Assembly (NCBI GenBank): GCA_001595385.3 | Contig: LVEI03000001.1 | Coordinates: 1,765,501 to 1,829,500, forward strand | DNA: 64,000 nucleotides | Direction: 5' to 3' | Source of the DNA: Deltaproteobacteria bacterium GWC2_55_46 | GTDB lineage: Bacteria; Desulfobacterota; GWC2-55-46 | Part shown: positions 53,211-62,115 of the stretch, piece by piece | Numbering within the stretch: position 1 is the stretch's first letter | Layout of the letters: every line of letters begins with the position of its first letter | Made by a program: the position numbers and the translations under genes | Notes under the pieces: model-generated | What the model was told of the DNA's origin: nothing | The model's database searches: none | What the model saw: only the letters and a program-made list of their open reading frames with translations

Positions 53211-53621
53211 TTACTCGAACGATATCTCTTTTATATTCTTCGCTAAAATCCTGTAAGTGCCATAGCTGGTCGTGCCGAGGAAGCGCTGGTCGTTCTCCAG
53301 GCTTATCGCCACCACGTCCCCGCTCTTCATCGTCACTTGAAAATCGCTCTTGTTGTTGTTGCCTGTCCCTGTCGAGGTAATCTTCTTTATCTTCTCGAAT
53401 GAGACGGTAACCGTCCCTTTGCCGCGGTTGCCGATGAAGAAGATGTTCCCTTCCCATGAGGCGTTGGTGACCTTTGTAGTTATCTCCTGGTCGTCCTTTA
53501 CTGTGGCGTTAAAGCTGATCTCAGGGACCGGCACATCAGAGCCGGGGCCCTTCCCCATGCCAACGAGCATCACCCAGACGAAAAGAGCGGCAAAGACCCC
53601 GAAAGACCTTTTTATGCGCAC
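53211..53621 (-). CDS. Small secreted protein of unknown function
   Basis: The 136-residue protein has a signal peptide or N-terminal anchor (KRSFGVFAALFVWVMLVGMG) and a beta-rich domain. ITTKVTNASWEGNIFFIGNRG and GDVVAISLENDQRFLGTTSYG suggest an all-beta fold. I chose GTG 53621 because GGGAGGG lies six bases upstream; a TTG at 53636 would place that site inside the gene. No family is recognised. It is alone between repeats and a divergent promoter region. Confidence 0.7.
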   Translation of the reverse strand: MRIKRSFGVFAALFVWVMLVGMGKGPGSDVPVPEISFNATVKDDQEITTKVTNASWEGNIFFIGNRGKGTVTVSFEKIKKITSTGTGNNNKSDFQVTMKSGDVVAISLENDQRFLGTTSYGTYRILAKNIKEISFE

Positions 53622-53779
53622 TGTCGACCCTCCCAATCAAAAATTGACTAATTATTGCAGGCATAAAGCCCAAAAGTCAAGGATTCGGTGTAATATATAG
53701 GTACATAGCATGCAGATATTCCCGTTAAGGAGCTTTTTTAGCCCCAATAGCCGCATGGCCGCCTAACCCAAGGCAATAT

Positions 53780-53808
53780 TTGACAAAATCAGCTTTTTAC
53801 CGTATAAT
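53780..53808 (+). promoter_or_regulatory. Consensus sigma-70 promoter giving a near-leaderless mRNA
   Basis: TTGACA (53780-53785), exactly 17 bases, TATAAT (53803-53808). Transcription should start near 53815, only about five bases before the ATG at 53820, and no ribosome site is present. Confidence 0.75.
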
Positions 53809-53819
53809 GCTATCCGCTT

Positions 53820-54080
53820 ATGGCTACGAGGATCAACTTCATAGACCTGTACTCTTTCTACAACGACCTTGACGCGAGCGTAATAGAGACCCTCATGGAG
53901 GGGCGCAATATCACGTGTTCGATAAGGACGCTCGGCAAGGTGCGCTTCGCGACAGACATGGGCGCGTACCTCGAAACGAGGATAGCCGTTGAAGAGGGCA
54001 GTATCGAGAACGCCCGGAAGATAATCAGGGACGCCATAAGAAACGGGGTCATCTCCAAGGAAGGCAAGTTCAGGACCTGA
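53820..54080 (+). CDS. Small protein, possibly DUF2007-like
   Basis: The 86-residue soluble protein begins RINFIDLYSFYNDLDASVIETLMEG (read here as a helix after a short strand) and ends EEGSIENARKIIRDAIRNG, the pattern of DUF2007-type putative signalling proteins where a strand is followed by a helix that samples adjacent residues. The match is weak. It has a perfect promoter and appears to be translated from a nearly leaderless mRNA. The sirtuin gene follows 78 bases later. Confidence 0.6.
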   Translation: MATRINFIDLYSFYNDLDASVIETLMEGRNITCSIRTLGKVRFATDMGAYLETRIAVEEGSIENARKIIRDAIRNGVISKEGKFRT

Positions 54081-54158
54081 CCGGTCCCGTTAAGTTTAGG
54101 TCTATCCGTGGCCCTTGCCCCGGCAACTCTCACCCTCCGCCATCAACCGTTCAGATAA

Positions 54159-54878
54159 ATGGAATCAGGGCTTATAGGATCTGTAAGGGAAAGGCTCAAG
54201 GCGGCCCGCTCTCTGGTGGTGCTTACCGGCGCCGGGGTATCGGCTGAAAGCGGCGTGCCAACCTTCAGGGGGGCTGAAGGGCTTTGGCGTAACTTCAACC
54301 CCCAGGAGCTTGCCACCCCTGAGGCCTTTGAGGCTGACCCCAGGCTTGTATGGGAGTGGTATGACTGGAGGCGCTCGATAATAGCCGGGATCAGGCCAAA
54401 CCCCGCCCATTACGCGCTCGCGGAACTTGAAAGGCGCTCCCCGGGTTTTACCCTTATAACCCAGAACGTGGACGGCCTGCACGGCGCGGCCGGGAGCAGG
54501 AACGTCCTTGAGATACACGGCTCCATCTGGACCGTCAGGTGCGTTGAGTGCGGAAATTCAAGTGAAAACAGGGATGTGCCGATAAAGATATTACCCAGGT
54601 GCTCCTGCGGCGGGCTCCTTCGCCCCGGTGTCGTCTGGTTCGGGGAATCGCTTCCCGAGGAGGTCCTCTATAGGGCCTTCGAGGCCGCTTCATCGGCAGA
54701 CTGCATGCTGGTGATAGGTACTTCAGGCATCGTCCAGCCAGCGGCCTCTTTGGCGGCCAGGGCAAAGGGGGCGGGGGCCTTTGTCGCGGAGATAAACCCG
54801 GAGGCAACGCCGCTGTCTGATATAATGGACGCCAGGCTTCCGGGTAAGGCCGCGGAGTTGATGCCAAGGCTCGTTTGA
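54159..54878 (+). CDS. cobB: NAD-dependent protein deacylase (sirtuin, CobB-type)
   Basis: The 239-residue sirtuin removes acyl groups from lysines using NAD. It has GAGVSAESGVPTFRG, TQNVDGLH, catalytic H120 and zinc ligands C128, C131, C148 and C150. Y68 and R71 form the Y-x-x-R pair that in SIRT5/CobB favours succinyl and malonyl lysine, so desuccinylase activity is expected. No good ribosome site is visible. Confidence 0.93.
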   Translation: MESGLIGSVRERLKAARSLVVLTGAGVSAESGVPTFRGAEGLWRNFNPQELATPEAFEADPRLVWEWYDWRRSIIAGIRPNPAHYALAELERRSPGFTLITQNVDGLHGAAGSRNVLEIHGSIWTVRCVECGNSSENRDVPIKILPRCSCGGLLRPGVVWFGESLPEEVLYRAFEAASSADCMLVIGTSGIVQPAASLAARAKGAGAFVAEINPEATPLSDIMDARLPGKAAELMPRLV

Positions 54879-54969
54879 GACGTTCCTGTAGAAATTCGCA
54901 CCTGACATAAAGTATAATACTGCCCGGCTAGAAAGGCTTATGGCAGATTACCGAGAACAAGGAGGGTAA

Positions 54970-55404
54970 ATGAAGGTCTTTACCAGCGCTATCAGGGTAA
55001 GGTCGAGTGCCAAGACCGAGGAGGTCAACATAACAAACCAGGTGGAGGCCGTTATGATGGAAAGCGGCATCTACGAAGGGACGGCCCTTGTCTTTACGGG
55101 CCATACCACGGCGAGCATTCACCTCAATAACGCTGACAGGGACCTCGAAGAGGACTTCCATAACTTCCTAAAGGAAATGGTGCCCAATAAGCCCACCTAC
55201 AAGCACAATAAGGGCGAGTACGGCAGGAACGCCGACGCCCATCTGAAGTCATTGCTGATAGGCAACAGCGTTACCATACCAGTAACAAAGGGCAGGCTTG
55301 CCCTGGGCCAATGGCAGGCCATTTACTTCTCGGAGTTCGATGGGCCGAGGAGCAGGCTCATCTCCATAAAGGTCGTCGGGGCTCCCGAGGCCGGCAGCAG
55401 GTAG
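54970..55404 (+). CDS. YjbQ/UPF0047 family protein
   Basis: The 144-residue protein of the YjbQ family has GTALVFTGHTTASIHLNNAD and the C-terminal LGQWQAIYFSEFDGPRSR. E. coli YjbQ has promiscuous thiamine-phosphate synthase activity, but its real role is unknown. AAGGAGGG lies four bases before the ATG. rsmD follows four bases after its stop. Confidence 0.88.
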   Translation: MKVFTSAIRVRSSAKTEEVNITNQVEAVMMESGIYEGTALVFTGHTTASIHLNNADRDLEEDFHNFLKEMVPNKPTYKHNKGEYGRNADAHLKSLLIGNSVTIPVTKGRLALGQWQAIYFSEFDGPRSRLISIKVVGAPEAGSR

Positions 55405-55408
55405 GGCT

Positions 55409-55969
55409 TTGAGGATAATCGGGGGCAGGTTCAAGGGCAGGAGGCTCGCTCCCTTCAAGGGCCTCCATACAAGGCCGACCTCTGACAAGGTAAGGGAAGC
55501 GGTCTTCAACATACTCCCCGGGGAGTTTCCCTTCAGGAGCGTGCTCGACCTCTTTGCGGGAACCGGGGCAATGGGGATAGAGGCCCTTTCCCGCGGGGCT
55601 GTCGAAGCCACCTTTGTAGACAGCGACCCGGCGTCCCTGGCCGTTATAAGAAAAAACATGGAGCTATGCGGCCAGCAAGCCCGCGTGATAAAAAAAGACG
55701 CCGTCGCCGCGGCAGCCGATCTTGCGCGCAGGGGCGAGAGCTTCGACCTGATTATAATCGACCCCCCATACAGCTCAGAGCTCCTTCTGGAGACGCTAAA
55801 CGCGATAGACCGCGGAGGCCTTCTGGCCCCCGGCGGGATAATAGTGGCCGAGTCCGGCAAGAGGGCCCCGCTTGAAGCGGACTTCACCGGTATAGAATCA
55901 TTTGACCAGAGGGGGTACGGCGACACCCTGGTCTATTTCCTGAGACGCCGGGAGGGTACAGATGCCTAA
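55409..55969 (+). CDS. rsmD: 16S rRNA (guanine966-N2)-methyltransferase RsmD
   Basis: The 186-residue enzyme methylates G966 of 16S rRNA. It starts RIIGGRFKGRRL and has TRPTSDKVREAVFNIL, SAM motif VLDLFAGTGAMGIEALSRG and catalytic IIDPPY. The start is TTG. coaD overlaps its end by eight bases, a common gene pair. Confidence 0.94.
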   Translation: MRIIGGRFKGRRLAPFKGLHTRPTSDKVREAVFNILPGEFPFRSVLDLFAGTGAMGIEALSRGAVEATFVDSDPASLAVIRKNMELCGQQARVIKKDAVAAAADLARRGESFDLIIIDPPYSSELLLETLNAIDRGGLLAPGGIIVAESGKRAPLEADFTGIESFDQRGYGDTLVYFLRRREGTDA

Positions 55970-56468
55970 GCACATAGGCGTATATCCGGGCACGTTCGAC
56001 CCCATCACCAGGGGACACCTCGACGTCATCGAGCGCGGCATAAAGCTCTTTGACGTCCTTATAGTCGCGGTTGCCGAAAGCCTCTCCAAGGCCCCTTTCT
56101 TCGACGTCGAGGAGAGGCTTGAGATGATACGCGACGAGGTAAGGAAGTACAAAAAGGTAAAGGTCGAAAGCTTCGACTGCCTTCTCATGGACTACATGAA
56201 AAAGAAGAAGGCGAATATCGTGCTGAGGGGCCTGCGTGTGGTCTCTGATTTCGAGTTCGAGTTCCAGATGGCGCTCATCAACCGCAAGCTCGACCCGACC
56301 GTAGAGACGGTATTCATGATGACCTCTGACAACTACGCGCCTGTAAGCTCCAGGTTCATAAAGGAGATAGCCCGCTACGGCGGGGACGTAGCCGCGTTCG
56401 TAACGCCGGGGGTCTCAAGGAAGCTCAGGAAAAAGTTCAAGGAAAAGGATCTGGACGCGGCGACATAG
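55962..56468 (+). CDS. coaD: Phosphopantetheine adenylyltransferase CoaD
   Basis: The 168-residue enzyme makes dephospho-CoA from phosphopantetheine and ATP. It has T11 and H19 of the YPGTFDPITRGHLDVI nucleotidyl-transferase motif, RGLRVVSDFEFEFQMALINR, and SSRFIKEIARYGGD. It follows rsmD in overlap and likely shares its transcript. Confidence 0.96.
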   Translation: MPKHIGVYPGTFDPITRGHLDVIERGIKLFDVLIVAVAESLSKAPFFDVEERLEMIRDEVRKYKKVKVESFDCLLMDYMKKKKANIVLRGLRVVSDFEFEFQMALINRKLDPTVETVFMMTSDNYAPVSSRFIKEIARYGGDVAAFVTPGVSRKLRKKFKEKDLDAAT

Positions 56469-56518
56469 GTCGCCGGGGCAGGGCCGGTTAGAACATTTCA
56501 TCAAGGAGCAGCTTTAAT

Positions 56519-57715
56519 ATGTTCAAGCTTTCGCAAAGGCTTTCAGGACTCGAAGAATCTGTAACGCTCGCGATAACCGCCAAGGCGCGGGCCTTGAAGG
56601 CCGAAGGAAAAGACGTTGTTGGCTTCGGCGCCGGCGAGCCCGACTTTGACACCCCGGAGAACATAAAAGAGGCCGCCATAAAGGCCATCCGCGACGGGCA
56701 GACAAAATACACCGCCGTTGGCGGGATAAACGAGCTAAAGGACGCCATAATAGGGAAGTTCAGGAGGGACAACGCCCTTACCTACGGAAGGGACGAGGTA
56801 ATAGTCTCCTGCGGCGGCAAGCACTCCATCTTTAACCTGTTCCAGGCGGTCCTCAATATCGGCGACGAGGTCATAATACCGGCCCCGTACTGGGTATCAT
56901 ACCCGGTGATGGTAGCCCTGGGCGGCGGGACCCCGAGGGTCGTCCACACCAAAGAGGCCGACGGCTTCAGGATGTCGCCCGAGGCGTTCAAGGCGAGCAT
57001 CGGCCCGAATACCAAGGCTGTCGTCATAAACAGCCCTTCAAACCCCACCGGCGCGGCTTATACCGAAAAGGAGCTTCTTGAGCTCGCCGAGATAGCCCTT
57101 GAGAACGGCCTCCTTATAATATCTGACGAGATATACGAGAAGCTCACCTATGACGGCTTCAAGGCGACCTCGATAGCTTCCATTTCCGATGAGGTCAAGA
57201 AGAGTACGGTCGTTTTAAACGGCGTATCAAAGACCTATTCTATGACAGGCTGGAGGATAGGGTACGCGGCAGGGGCAAAGGAGATAATAAAGGCCATGAC
57301 CAATATCCAGAGCCAGTCTACCTCTAACCCCACGTCGATCAGCCAGTGGGCGGCAGTAGAGGCTATAAGCGGCCCGCAGGACGCGATAGCCATGATGGTC
57401 AGGGAGTTCGGCAAGAGGCGCGACGCCATGGTCGCGGGCCTTAACGCCATAAATGGCATAAGCGCGATAACACCCCAGGGCGCCTTCTACGTATTCGCCA
57501 ACGTATCGGGCCTCTTCGGGAGGTCTTACAACGGGAAGATGATAAAGGGCTCGGTCGACCTTGCGACATATCTTATCGACGAGGCTGGGATAGCCGTTGT
57601 ACCGGGAGAGCCGTTCGGGGACGATAACTTCGTAAGGCTCTCCTACGCTACCTCGATGGAGAATATATTGAAGGGCGTCAAGAGGATAGGGGAGGCGGCA
57701 GGGGCGCTTAAGTAA
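56519..57715 (+). CDS. aspC: Class I aspartate aminotransferase
   Basis: The 398-residue PLP enzyme of type I-beta moves amino groups between aspartate and 2-oxoglutarate. It has AVGGINELKDAI, NSPSNPTGAAYT, ISDEIYEKL, the PLP lysine in GVSKTYSMTGWRIGYA, and FVRLSYATSMENI. Related enzymes also take prephenate or aromatic acids, so the exact substrate is not certain. AAGGAG precedes the ATG, and a strong terminator follows. Confidence 0.9.
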   Translation: MFKLSQRLSGLEESVTLAITAKARALKAEGKDVVGFGAGEPDFDTPENIKEAAIKAIRDGQTKYTAVGGINELKDAIIGKFRRDNALTYGRDEVIVSCGGKHSIFNLFQAVLNIGDEVIIPAPYWVSYPVMVALGGGTPRVVHTKEADGFRMSPEAFKASIGPNTKAVVINSPSNPTGAAYTEKELLELAEIALENGLLIISDEIYEKLTYDGFKATSIASISDEVKKSTVVLNGVSKTYSMTGWRIGYAAGAKEIIKAMTNIQSQSTSNPTSISQWAAVEAISGPQDAIAMMVREFGKRRDAMVAGLNAINGISAITPQGAFYVFANVSGLFGRSYNGKMIKGSVDLATYLIDEAGIAVVPGEPFGDDNFVRLSYATSMENILKGVKRIGEAAGALK

Positions 57716-57736
57716 GCCGCAAGGATTTAAAAAAAA

Positions 57737-57767
57737 GAGGCCAGCCGTTATTAGGCTGGCCTCTTCT
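57737..57767. terminator. Terminator after aspC
   Basis: GAGGCCAGCC and GGCTGGCCTC form a perfect 10-bp stem over GTTATTA, with A run before and TTCT after. Confidence 0.85.
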
Positions 57768-57790
57768 CATTTCCGCGATATGGCAAGATA

Positions 57791-57874
57791 CCTTTTGTGC
57801 GCTGCCGCGCTTTTTTGGGCATAAGGCTCTGGCTCGCTTTCCGCCCCATCCTTAGGCTCGCAACGCCTTATGCC
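57791..57874 (-). repeat. R2 structured repeat, copy D (minus strand)
   Basis: Read on the minus strand: GGCATAAGGC, AGCGAGCC-type interior, GCCTTATGCCC, then GCGC-GGCA-GCGC and AAAAGG. It is the shortest copy (interior about 37 bases), so the interior length varies while both stems stay. Confidence 0.75.
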
Positions 57875-57914
57875 ATGGCTTATTTAAAAAAAAATGGAAG
57901 AAAATAGATTTGTC

Positions 57915-58469
57915 CTAAACCCTCTCCCTCTCCCCGAACACCTCCGCCTCAAAGATATAGATATCCGCCCCTTCTCTCCATGCGTTCGGCTCAAGGCCTG
58001 CCTTTATGCATGTCTCGTCGAGGAACTCCTCCCTGTCGAAGCCGTGCTCCGAGGCCACCTGCGGAAGGAGCACACCCCTGTTTCGCCCCTGCATTATGTA
58101 GATCCCGTGGCGGCCTACCTCTATCTCGTTTATATCTTTTATCTGACGTAAAGGGGAAAGGACCGATATCTCGATATCGATCTCAGGAAGCTCACCCTTT
58201 TCAACCGGCACGAACCTCGGGTCTTTTGAAGCCGCTGAACAGGCCATCTCCTGCACCGTCTTCCATAGCGGGTCTTTCGAGGCGAATACGCCTATGCAGC
58301 CTCTTAAGCGCCCGTTCTTGTGAATGGATACGAAGGCCCCTGAGTCCTGCTTGATGGCCTCTGACTCCAGAGCAGGGTTCAGTACACTGAGTTTTTTCGT
58401 GACCGCGGCCTCGATAGAGGTTCTGGCGGCCTTGAGCAGCTCTTGCCTTTCCTGTACGTTTAAAGACAT
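57915..58469 (-). CDS. AMMECR1 domain protein (AmmeMemoRadiSam system protein A)
   Basis: The 184-residue AMMECR1-fold protein shows GRLRGCIGVFASKDPLW, DPRFVPVEKGELPEIDIEISVLSP (two blocks), GIYIMQGRNRGVLLPQV and the conserved Cys after FLDETC. Family partners (Memo-like protein B and a radical SAM enzyme) are not next to it here. Its function is unknown. The gene runs opposite to aspC and nadA. Confidence 0.88.
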   Translation of the reverse strand: MSLNVQERQELLKAARTSIEAAVTKKLSVLNPALESEAIKQDSGAFVSIHKNGRLRGCIGVFASKDPLWKTVQEMACSAASKDPRFVPVEKGELPEIDIEISVLSPLRQIKDINEIEVGRHGIYIMQGRNRGVLLPQVASEHGFDREEFLDETCIKAGLEPNAWREGADIYIFEAEVFGERERV

Positions 58470-58490
58470 ATGTATACCTATCGTCGTGGT

Positions 58491-58518
58491 TTGCTTTTTT
58501 GGAATATTATCATATAAT
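58491..58518 (+). promoter_or_regulatory. Sigma-70 promoter of nadA
   Basis: TTGCTT (58491-58496), a 16-base spacer and a perfect TATAAT (58513-58518), start near 58525. Confidence 0.6.
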
Positions 58519-58555
58519 TACAGTTTGCTGAAACCAATTTTGACTGGGGGACAAG

Positions 58556-59473
58556 TTGGAAAAGGAAGAGCTTAAAAAGAGGGTGAGGGCGCTTCTCAAG
58601 GAAAGGAACGCCATAATGATCGCCCATAATTACCAGAGGGACGAGGTGCAGGCGGTTGCCGATATCACCGGCGACTCATTGGCCTTGAGCCAGGCCGCGG
58701 CTGAAAGCCCCGCCAGGGTGATAGTCTTCTGCGGGGTACACTTCATGGCCGAGAGCGCGGCGATACTCTCGCCTGATAAGACGGTTATAATGCCGAGGAT
58801 GGACGCCGGTTGCCCGATGGCGGACATGATAACGCCTGAGGATCTCGCAAGGGAGAAGGAGAACAGGCCCGGAGTGCCTGTTGTGGCCTACGTCAATACC
58901 AGCGCGGCTGTAAAGGCCTTGAGCGACATATGCTGCACTTCGGCCAACGCGGTCAAGGTCGTGGACTCGCTCGCCGAAGAGCGGGTCTACATGATCCCTG
59001 ACAGGAACCTTTCGCATTATGTCTCTCTCAGGACGAAAAAGAAGCTGGAGTGGTGGGACGGGTACTGCCCCACGCATGAGAGGCTTACGGTCAAGGATGT
59101 GCTGAAGGCCAAGGAGGAAAACCCCGGGGCGCTCTTCGTCTGCCACCCCGAGTGCAACCCTGAGGTGGTAAAACTCGCCGACCACGTCTGCTCGACGTCA
59201 GGCATGTACAGGTTTGCGAAGACGAGCGATGCGAAGACCTTCATCATCGGCACCGAGATGGGCATACTCTACAAGCTCAGGACAGAGAACCCTGATAAGA
59301 AGTTCATCCTGCCTTCGAGGGCGCTCATATGCCCGAACATGAAGCTCACGACCCTTGAGGACGTCGAAGAGAGCCTTATCGAGATGAAGAACGTAGTAAC
59401 GGTTCCGGAGGACGTGAGGGAGAAGGCGAAAGCGACCCTCGACAGGATGATGCGGGTTCCGAGGGACTTTTGA
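58556..59473 (+). CDS. nadA: Quinolinate synthase NadA
   Basis: The 305-residue 4Fe-4S enzyme condenses iminoaspartate with dihydroxyacetone phosphate to make quinolinate for NAD. The three cluster cysteines are C86 (DAGCPMAD), C171 (GYCPTH) and C259 (LICPNM), the spacing of short NadA types. [13 protein letters not shown] and [11 protein letters not shown] are present. The start is TTG. A terminator closes the single-gene unit; nadB and nadC are not in the window. Confidence 0.95.
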   Translation: MEKEELKKRVRALLKERNAIMIAHNYQRDEVQAVADITGDSLALSQAAAESPARVIVFCGVHFMAESAAILSPDKTVIMPRMDAGCPMADMITPEDLAREKENRPGVPVVAYVNTSAAVKALSDICCTSANAVKVVDSLAEERVYMIPDRNLSHYVSLRTKKKLEWWDGYCPTHERLTVKDVLKAKEENPGALFVCHPECNPEVVKLADHVCSTSGMYRFAKTSDAKTFIIGTEMGILYKLRTENPDKKFILPSRALICPNMKLTTLEDVEESLIEMKNVVTVPEDVREKAKATLDRMMRVPRDF

Positions 59474-59490
59474 TTTTTTGTAAATTGTGA

Positions 59491-59522
59491 AGCCCCGCCC
59501 GATGAATCGGGCGGGGCTTTTT
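59491..59522 (+). terminator. Terminator of nadA
   Basis: AGCCCCGCCCGAT and ATCGGGCGGGGCT form a 13-bp perfect stem with a GA loop, then TTTTT. Confidence 0.92.
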
Positions 59523-59646
59523 AATGTCTCACAACGGGATCTGAATTCCCTCGCCTATTACAGGCGAAGACTTCCAGTGGTCTAATGAGATTTTCAAGCT
59601 TACGTCCTATGCCAGGCTGAAAGCGCGATATCAAATGGAAGCGATT

Positions 59647-59691
59647 AATCTCCCCTGACCCCTCTTTCCTGAAGAGGGGTCAGGGGAGATT
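59647..59691. repeat. R1 repeat, copy 5: perfect 20-bp palindrome
   Basis: AATCTCCCCTGACCCCTCTT (59647-59666) is repeated inverted without a mismatch at 59672-59691 around a five-base loop. It contains the CCCCTCTT and AATCTCCCC parts of R1 and lies between the convergent nadA and porin genes. Confidence 0.8.
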
Positions 59692-59715
59692 CCAGTCGGG
59701 CTTTCCGCAGGACGA

Positions 59716-62109
59716 TCAGAATTTGTAGGCCGCGCTCAGCATCCCCACGTGGGCCTCGTAGCTTGGGCCGAGAAGGCTCCCGAGGGTTACGAGCCTGTTA
59801 CCCCAACGGTTGTCTTCGGTTTCATCGCGCAAGAAGAATTCGCTGCCGACCTCTTCGACCCAATCGCCCGTGGCCTCCTGCATCCAGTCCTTGACCTTGT
59901 ACCTGTCGTAGAGGTAGGAGAGGCCCACTACCAGGTTCTTCATGGCCTTGTACTCAAGGGTGGCGTCTATGACATGGTTCCTGTGGCTTACCTTGTCAGG
60001 GTTTGAGAAGGCATAGTAAGTGGTCGTGAGAGGCTGGTCAGAGCCGTAGCCGGTGTAATCTATGGCTACCGTCCCGTAGGAGTAGGTGTAGTCGACGGCC
60101 AGGTTCAATTTCTCCGGTATTATCACATAGCCTGCCGCGGCCCCAAAGGTGTTGGTCTTGTCGTGTACCTCGGCCATCCACTGGTTTGATGCGACGGCCC
60201 AGGTGGCAGAGGTTGTCCTGGCGTTTTCGTCGACGGCCATCCCCCGCTGGACCTGCTTTAATATCTCCCTTGAGAAAAAGACCGAGAGCGTTATGTTCTC
60301 TTCAGGCCTGTAGGAGGCGTCCACGGTATAAAAGTCCCTTCTATCCTTCAAAAGCCCGAGCTGGTCGCCCGGCGTTACTCCAGCCTCGGCGGCAAAACCG
60401 GTGCCTGCCAACGGCTGCGTGGAGGTGACGTCGGAATCGAAGTCGTCTTCCCTGAAGCTGTAGCTGGCCGAGAAAGAGAGGTCGGGGCGGGGTGAGGCCG
60501 CAGCCGATATGTCGAACTGGCTCCTCTTCCTGTCGGCTACGTCGAACTTTCTCAGGTCAGGGTGGTTCGAGAAGGCCGAGACAGGCCTGTCACTCCCGCT
60601 TTCGGCGGCGTTCGAAAAATGATAGCTTTCATCGGTGACCTCGCCGTTATAGCCGCTCCCGTCCCTTATCCCGTAGTGATACTTGAGCTTGAGGGAGAGT
60701 ATCTTCGCAAGCTGCGTGGAGAGCGAGGCCTTGAATATGTCCTCGGACGTGTCAGATTCCCTGAAGTCCCTGCCTATCTCCTCCCTTTCATACCCCAGGC
60801 CGAACCTGTACCCTTTAAAAGGATAGTAGGCGTCAACCCCGTAATTCTGCTTGGCGTAATCGTAGGCAAGGTTCTTGCGCTGGTTATTGACGTTTGTCCC
60901 GCCAGAGGTGTTAGAGGATGCGTCCTGGGTCACATAGTACCATTCGTCGGTATTTGTGCCGTTCTCCAGACCGTAATAGTTGTAGAAGCCATGCAGGCCG
61001 AGCCCTTGCACAGGGATAATAGAGTAGTTAAGCTTCAGGTAGGTCGAGCTCAACTCCGCCTCGGCGGATGTCCTGGGGAGCTTGCTGGCGGAATCCCAGT
61101 CTGTTCCGAGGGCGCTATAGCTATAAGGCAGAAGGTTTTCGTTCTGGTCGAACCTGCTGTATGAGACGGTCGCGTCGAGCCTGCTTTCTTTTGGAAGGTT
61201 AAAGGCCGTCGTAAGTGTGAAGTTCTGGTAGAGGTTGTCCGGATAGAGCGCCGTCCTGCCGACGGTGGAATATGTCCTGTCTGTCGCGCCGTCCTCCACG
61301 GTCGTTGTGTTGCCGGAAGTCGGGTCGTAGAAGATGTTGTTCCACGTGAGTGAGTCGTTATCGTTATCAAAGGCCGAGAGGAGATAGGAGAACTGAACCT
61401 GGTAGTTCTCCTTTGCGTAGTCGGTCTTGAATGAAAGCTCTTTGGTGCTGTAATCCACAGGCTCGCTTATCTGGGTGTTCAGGGCCCGCGGCGGCCTGTC
61501 GCCTATCGCGGCGCTGGTGACCTCGAAGCCCTCCTTGCGCTCGACGCCCGCCGATATCTTGAAGGCAAGCTCAGGGGTGGCGTTCATTGAATAGGATATC
61601 CGTGCCTTCTCCCTCTGGGTGCCAAGCTCGGTGTCATGGAGATTGGAGGAGAGATAACTCGCTACAGTAGAGTCCTTGGCTGTCGAGGCGCCGGCGGTGC
61701 TCATGTCCACTCCCGCGGTGGAAGGGACGGTGAAGATGCCGTCGCCCTGGTAATTGTAGGGGGTCTTGGCCTTTGTGCTTATAAGGTGCGGTGTTTCGTC
61801 CCATTCGAGCTCGAATCTCCACTTGCGCCACTTGCCGGTCGCCAGGAGCACGTTCTGGTCGTCGCGGAAGAGGTTTCTGGCAGCGAGGTCTATGTATCTG
61901 CTTCCTGGCCTGTCCAGAAGCCCGAGGTTCAACCTGTACAGGTATAGCCCGTCCTTTATGTCCCTGTACTCGTTGAACTTGGCCGAGTCGCCCCCTGCGA
62001 GGTGCTGGTACCCGGCCTTCATCTCTCCCGAGTATGTTGTCTCATCTGCGGACCAGGCTAAGACCGGGAAGAAAGCGGCGATGATGGTAGAAACAATTTT
62101 TTTGCGCAT
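59716..62109 (-). CDS. MtrB/PioB family decaheme-associated outer membrane porin
   Basis: The 797-residue protein has a signal peptide (STIIAAFFPVLAWSA), many alternating beta strands and a C-terminal phenylalanine (LSAAYKF) for outer-membrane insertion. The start of the mature part (TTYSGEMKAGYQHLAGGD) and the overall pattern fit the MtrB/PioB barrel that holds a periplasmic decaheme cytochrome and lets electrons cross the outer membrane. I do not see the N-terminal CxxC of Shewanella MtrB. It lies six bases after the decaheme gene, in one operon. No surface cytochrome (MtrC or OmcA type) is seen in the window. Confidence 0.9.
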   Translation of the reverse strand: MRKKIVSTIIAAFFPVLAWSADETTYSGEMKAGYQHLAGGDSAKFNEYRDIKDGLYLYRLNLGLLDRPGSRYIDLAARNLFRDDQNVLLATGKWRKWRFELEWDETPHLISTKAKTPYNYQGDGIFTVPSTAGVDMSTAGASTAKDSTVASYLSSNLHDTELGTQREKARISYSMNATPELAFKISAGVERKEGFEVTSAAIGDRPPRALNTQISEPVDYSTKELSFKTDYAKENYQVQFSYLLSAFDNDNDSLTWNNIFYDPTSGNTTTVEDGATDRTYSTVGRTALYPDNLYQNFTLTTAFNLPKESRLDATVSYSRFDQNENLLPYSYSALGTDWDSASKLPRTSAEAELSSTYLKLNYSIIPVQGLGLHGFYNYYGLENGTNTDEWYYVTQDASSNTSGGTNVNNQRKNLAYDYAKQNYGVDAYYPFKGYRFGLGYEREEIGRDFRESDTSEDIFKASLSTQLAKILSLKLKYHYGIRDGSGYNGEVTDESYHFSNAAESGSDRPVSAFSNHPDLRKFDVADRKRSQFDISAAASPRPDLSFSASYSFREDDFDSDVTSTQPLAGTGFAAEAGVTPGDQLGLLKDRRDFYTVDASYRPEENITLSVFFSREILKQVQRGMAVDENARTTSATWAVASNQWMAEVHDKTNTFGAAAGYVIIPEKLNLAVDYTYSYGTVAIDYTGYGSDQPLTTTYYAFSNPDKVSHRNHVIDATLEYKAMKNLVVGLSYLYDRYKVKDWMQEATGDWVEEVGSEFFLRDETEDNRWGNRLVTLGSLLGPSYEAHVGMLSAAYKF

Positions 62110-62115
62110 TTTTGG

